Both the position numbers and the translations under genes were made by a program. Shown here one piece after another: positions 5,910 through 7,391 of a stretch of DNA of 7,391 bases. Positions within the stretch are counted from its first letter, which is position 1; the number at the start of each line of letters is the position of its first letter. The DNA is from Tannerella sp. (lineage in GTDB: Bacteria; Bacteroidota; Bacteroidia; Bacteroidales; Tannerellaceae). Below the pieces are notes generated by a model. The model ran no database searches, was not told the origin of the DNA, and saw only the letters and a program-made list of their open reading frames with translations. The stretch spans positions 1 through 7,391 of the forward strand of contig JAITMT010000198.1 in NCBI GenBank assembly GCA_031277235.1. The letters run 5' to 3'.

Positions 5910-7094
5910 TTAAAGACCGCTTGTTTTATCTTGGCGGTACTCGTCCATAATCAATTTGGAAACTTGCTTGTTGAAATTTTTCTCATTGATTCCCGTTATT
6001 TTTTCCAGAATATAAAAAAAATGTTCACGCTCCTTGAGAAAATTACCACTTGCCAATAGTTCCATTACCGTATCGAATCCTTTTTCCCGCTCAACTTTCC
6101 GTATGATTAAAGCATTGATCATTTGAGTAACTAATAAATGTTTTTCTTGACTTTCTCCAAAGTTGTAGCGCTCGTCGTATAATTTCAACCAATCTATCTT
6201 TTTATTGCCAACCATTTTAACTTGAAATATATTGCGAATTTCTTCCCAACTCATCCCCCAACTTCCGCCATAAAGATACGCGCAGCCGCAAATCATATAA
6301 TGATTTCTTGTGTTTTCGGGAATTGCGTAATTTGCCCTTGAGTGGAATAAATCGTGAGGGTCAAAATGATTGAATGCAGCGTCTCCGAATCCCTGTAGAA
6401 TAATCATCTTATGATCCGAAACAACATACATTGCACTGTTAGATAAGCCATTATAATCAAGTTTGTAACTAACGCCTATCAGTTTCAGTACATCAACGGC
6501 ATTTTCACAACTGTATATTTCCGTAGTTTTGACGGGAGACTGTATTTTCCCGTCAAATTCGGCGACAGTTCCGGCATACAACGCTGCCTGCTCCCGGTTC
6601 ATATTATCGGAAAAGTGAAAGATGCAATCACCTGTTTTCTCCGATTTCCAATTTTGGGTATTTTGTATAAGCGGCGAAGAAAACAGGAAAGAATCATTGT
6701 TTCTGACGGCAATAATATCGAATGAGGCTCGCAAATACGCAGTATCCTGATTGATACCGATATAAGACAATTGTATCCAATATTTTCCACTGTCAATCGG
6801 AGCAATATTCGTCAGATAGGGTTTGAAAAAATGATTGTCCTGCTGCAATCTTCCTATATCTTTCATTTCGTCAAGAAGCAAATATGTTTCCAACTTTTCA
6901 GCCGGCAATACCCATTTGTTTTGTTCATTGCTTTCCTGTACGGCAATCAAAAACGCATTCAAACCGGAAATAAGTTGAGACTGCACGATGCTGTCTTTAA
7001 GCATGCGAATATTCCGTGTTATAACCGGATTGCCGGTCTGAACGCTTAGCACAAATGCCATTAGTAAACCGGCTAATGTAAATAATTTCCTCAT
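5910..7094 (-). CDS. Exported protein, possible degenerate zincin-like peptidase
   Basis: This 394-residue protein is not firmly recognised. Residues 1-19 look like a signal peptide, with no clear lipobox, so it is probably periplasmic or attached otherwise. The middle (about 90-190) is beta-rich. At 247-251 it has HDLFH, one substitution from the zincin motif HExxH, after NHFDP. About 20 residues later, CGCAYLYGGSWGMSWEE (269-285) resembles the EGxAxxxGG segment that supplies the third zinc ligand in gluzincin-like proteins, but here the glutamate is missing. An inactive or divergent gluzincin fold is therefore an inference from motif shape. The C-terminal third is helical and charged. The ATG at 7094 is preceded by two promoter-like sequences, and an A-rich leader replaces a clear Shine-Dalgarno site. 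It is the first gene of a likely operon with msrAB and the receptor. Its DNA is visibly more A+T-rich than theirs. Confidence 0.8.
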   Translation of the reverse strand: MRKLFTLAGLLMAFVLSVQTGNPVITRNIRMLKDSIVQSQLISGLNAFLIAVQESNEQNKWVLPAEKLETYLLLDEMKDIGRLQQDNHFFKPYLTNIAPIDSGKYWIQLSYIGINQDTAYLRASFDIIAVRNNDSFLFSSPLIQNTQNWKSEKTGDCIFHFSDNMNREQAALYAGTVAEFDGKIQSPVKTTEIYSCENAVDVLKLIGVSYKLDYNGLSNSAMYVVSDHKMIILQGFGDAAFNHFDPHDLFHSRANYAIPENTRNHYMICGCAYLYGGSWGMSWEEIRNIFQVKMVGNKKIDWLKLYDERYNFGESQEKHLLVTQMINALIIRKVEREKGFDTVMELLASGNFLKEREHFFYILEKITGINEKNFNKQVSKLIMDEYRQDKTSGL

Positions 7095-7140
7095 ATTTTC
7101 TATTTTTTGTATCCTGTTAGACTGCTATCTTACATAGACG

Positions 7141-7170
7141 CAAAAGTACAGTATTTTTTTGTTTTCGCAA
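7141..7170 (-). promoter_or_regulatory. Proximal Bacteroidota promoter of the 394-aa gene operon
   Basis: On the minus strand, TTG (7170-7168) is followed by 19 nt and TACTTTTG (7148-7141), an exact match to the Bacteroidota -33/-7 pattern TTG-N19-TAnnTTTG. Transcription would begin near 7134, leaving a leader of about 40 nt before the ATG at 7094. Confidence 0.8.
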
Positions 7171-7212
7171 TTTTTTTTGAACTTTTTTATACTTTTGTCA
7201 ACATTACAGACG

Positions 7213-7242
7213 CAAGAATACCGATTATTTAAAATTATGCAA
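7213..7242 (-). promoter_or_regulatory. Distal, similar promoter 72 nt upstream
   Basis: On the minus strand, TTG (7242-7240) is followed by exactly 19 nt and TATTCTTG (7220-7213), one mismatch from TAnnTTTG. Context is shared with the proximal promoter: ATTGC at -33, and GCGTCT followed by TGTAA (or CTGTAA) just after -7. Its TTG overlaps the last codons of the upstream gene. Start of transcription would be near 7206. Confidence 0.5.
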
Positions 7243-7391
7243 TATTTCTCCTAAGATTTGCCTGTATTTCGTGATAGCGCAAGGTGGCAAGTTCGCTTGG
7301 CGCTCCTTTTCTGCAAAATTCGAGTTTGGCGAGTTTGGGGACGACGCGCTCCACGATGATATTGCCGTTGACAAGTTTTGAACGCAGCGCA
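7235..7391 (-). CDS. C-terminal end of an unrecognised protein, cut by the window edge
   Basis: Read on the minus strand, one frame is open from the window edge to a TAA at 7237-7235, giving 51 residues. It begins ALRSKLVNGNIIVERVV, continues with PKLAKLEFCRKG and ends in the charged, probably helical segment TLRYHEIQANLRRNIA. Codon choice, with many G or C third positions, resembles msrAB and the receptor gene, which favours a real gene over chance. The + strand is also open over part of this stretch, so strand assignment is not certain. I do not recognise the family. The gene runs in the same direction as the operon downstream, but 140 nt and two promoter-like sequences separate them. Confidence 0.5.
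   Translation of the reverse strand, partial: ALRSKLVNGNIIVERVVPKLAKLEFCRKGAPSELATLRYHEIQANLRRNIA

Noticed and set aside
7190..7197. TACTTTTG on the + strand as a divergent promoter.
   Set aside because: There is no TTG at the 19-21 nt spacing upstream and no convincing + strand gene follows.

Overview
The window looks like chromosomal DNA of a member of the Bacteroidota, probably order Bacteroidales. The evidence is a TonB-dependent receptor with an N-terminal carboxypeptidase-D-regulatory-like domain, several lipoprotein-type signal peptides, weak or A-rich ribosome binding sites, and promoters of the Bacteroidota form (TTG, 19 nt, TAnnTTTG). The species cannot be named from the sequence alone.

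Left part, + strand (1-2641). The window opens in the last 100 residues of a family 18 glycoside hydrolase (chitinase-like). A 316-nt gene-free stretch follows, holding nested inverted repeats of a 18-19 nt element and a promoter -7 box. Next come three paralogous genes for small, cysteine-containing lipoproteins of unknown function. Only the middle copy (1439-2017) is intact. The first copy has an in-frame TAA two codons after its lipobox cysteine. The third copy starts 2 nt after the second and has a one-base frameshift four codons after its lipobox cysteine. Copies 1 and 2 are separated by a block of intergenic hairpins that resembles dispersed repeats of Bacteroidota genomes.

Right part, - strand (2723-7391), convergent with the left part. 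In transcription order it holds the 3' end of an unrecognised gene at the window edge, a pair of similar promoters 72 nt apart, an exported protein of 394 aa with a degenerate zincin-like motif (HDLFH), an exported MsrB-MsrA fusion lipoprotein, and a TonB-dependent outer-membrane receptor with metal-receptor-like features. The 394-aa gene, msrAB and the receptor gene look like one operon. The gaps are 47 nt and then a 4-nt TTGA overlap, where the receptor starts at TTG behind a good Shine-Dalgarno sequence. A plausible shared theme is envelope nutrient or metal uptake combined with repair of oxidised methionines in envelope proteins, but the link is inferred from gene order only.

The best candidates for something undescribed are the lipoprotein family with two copies broken at nearly the same point, the nested repeat cluster in front of it, and the duplicated promoter. 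No CRISPR array, tRNA, rRNA or transposase gene was seen.
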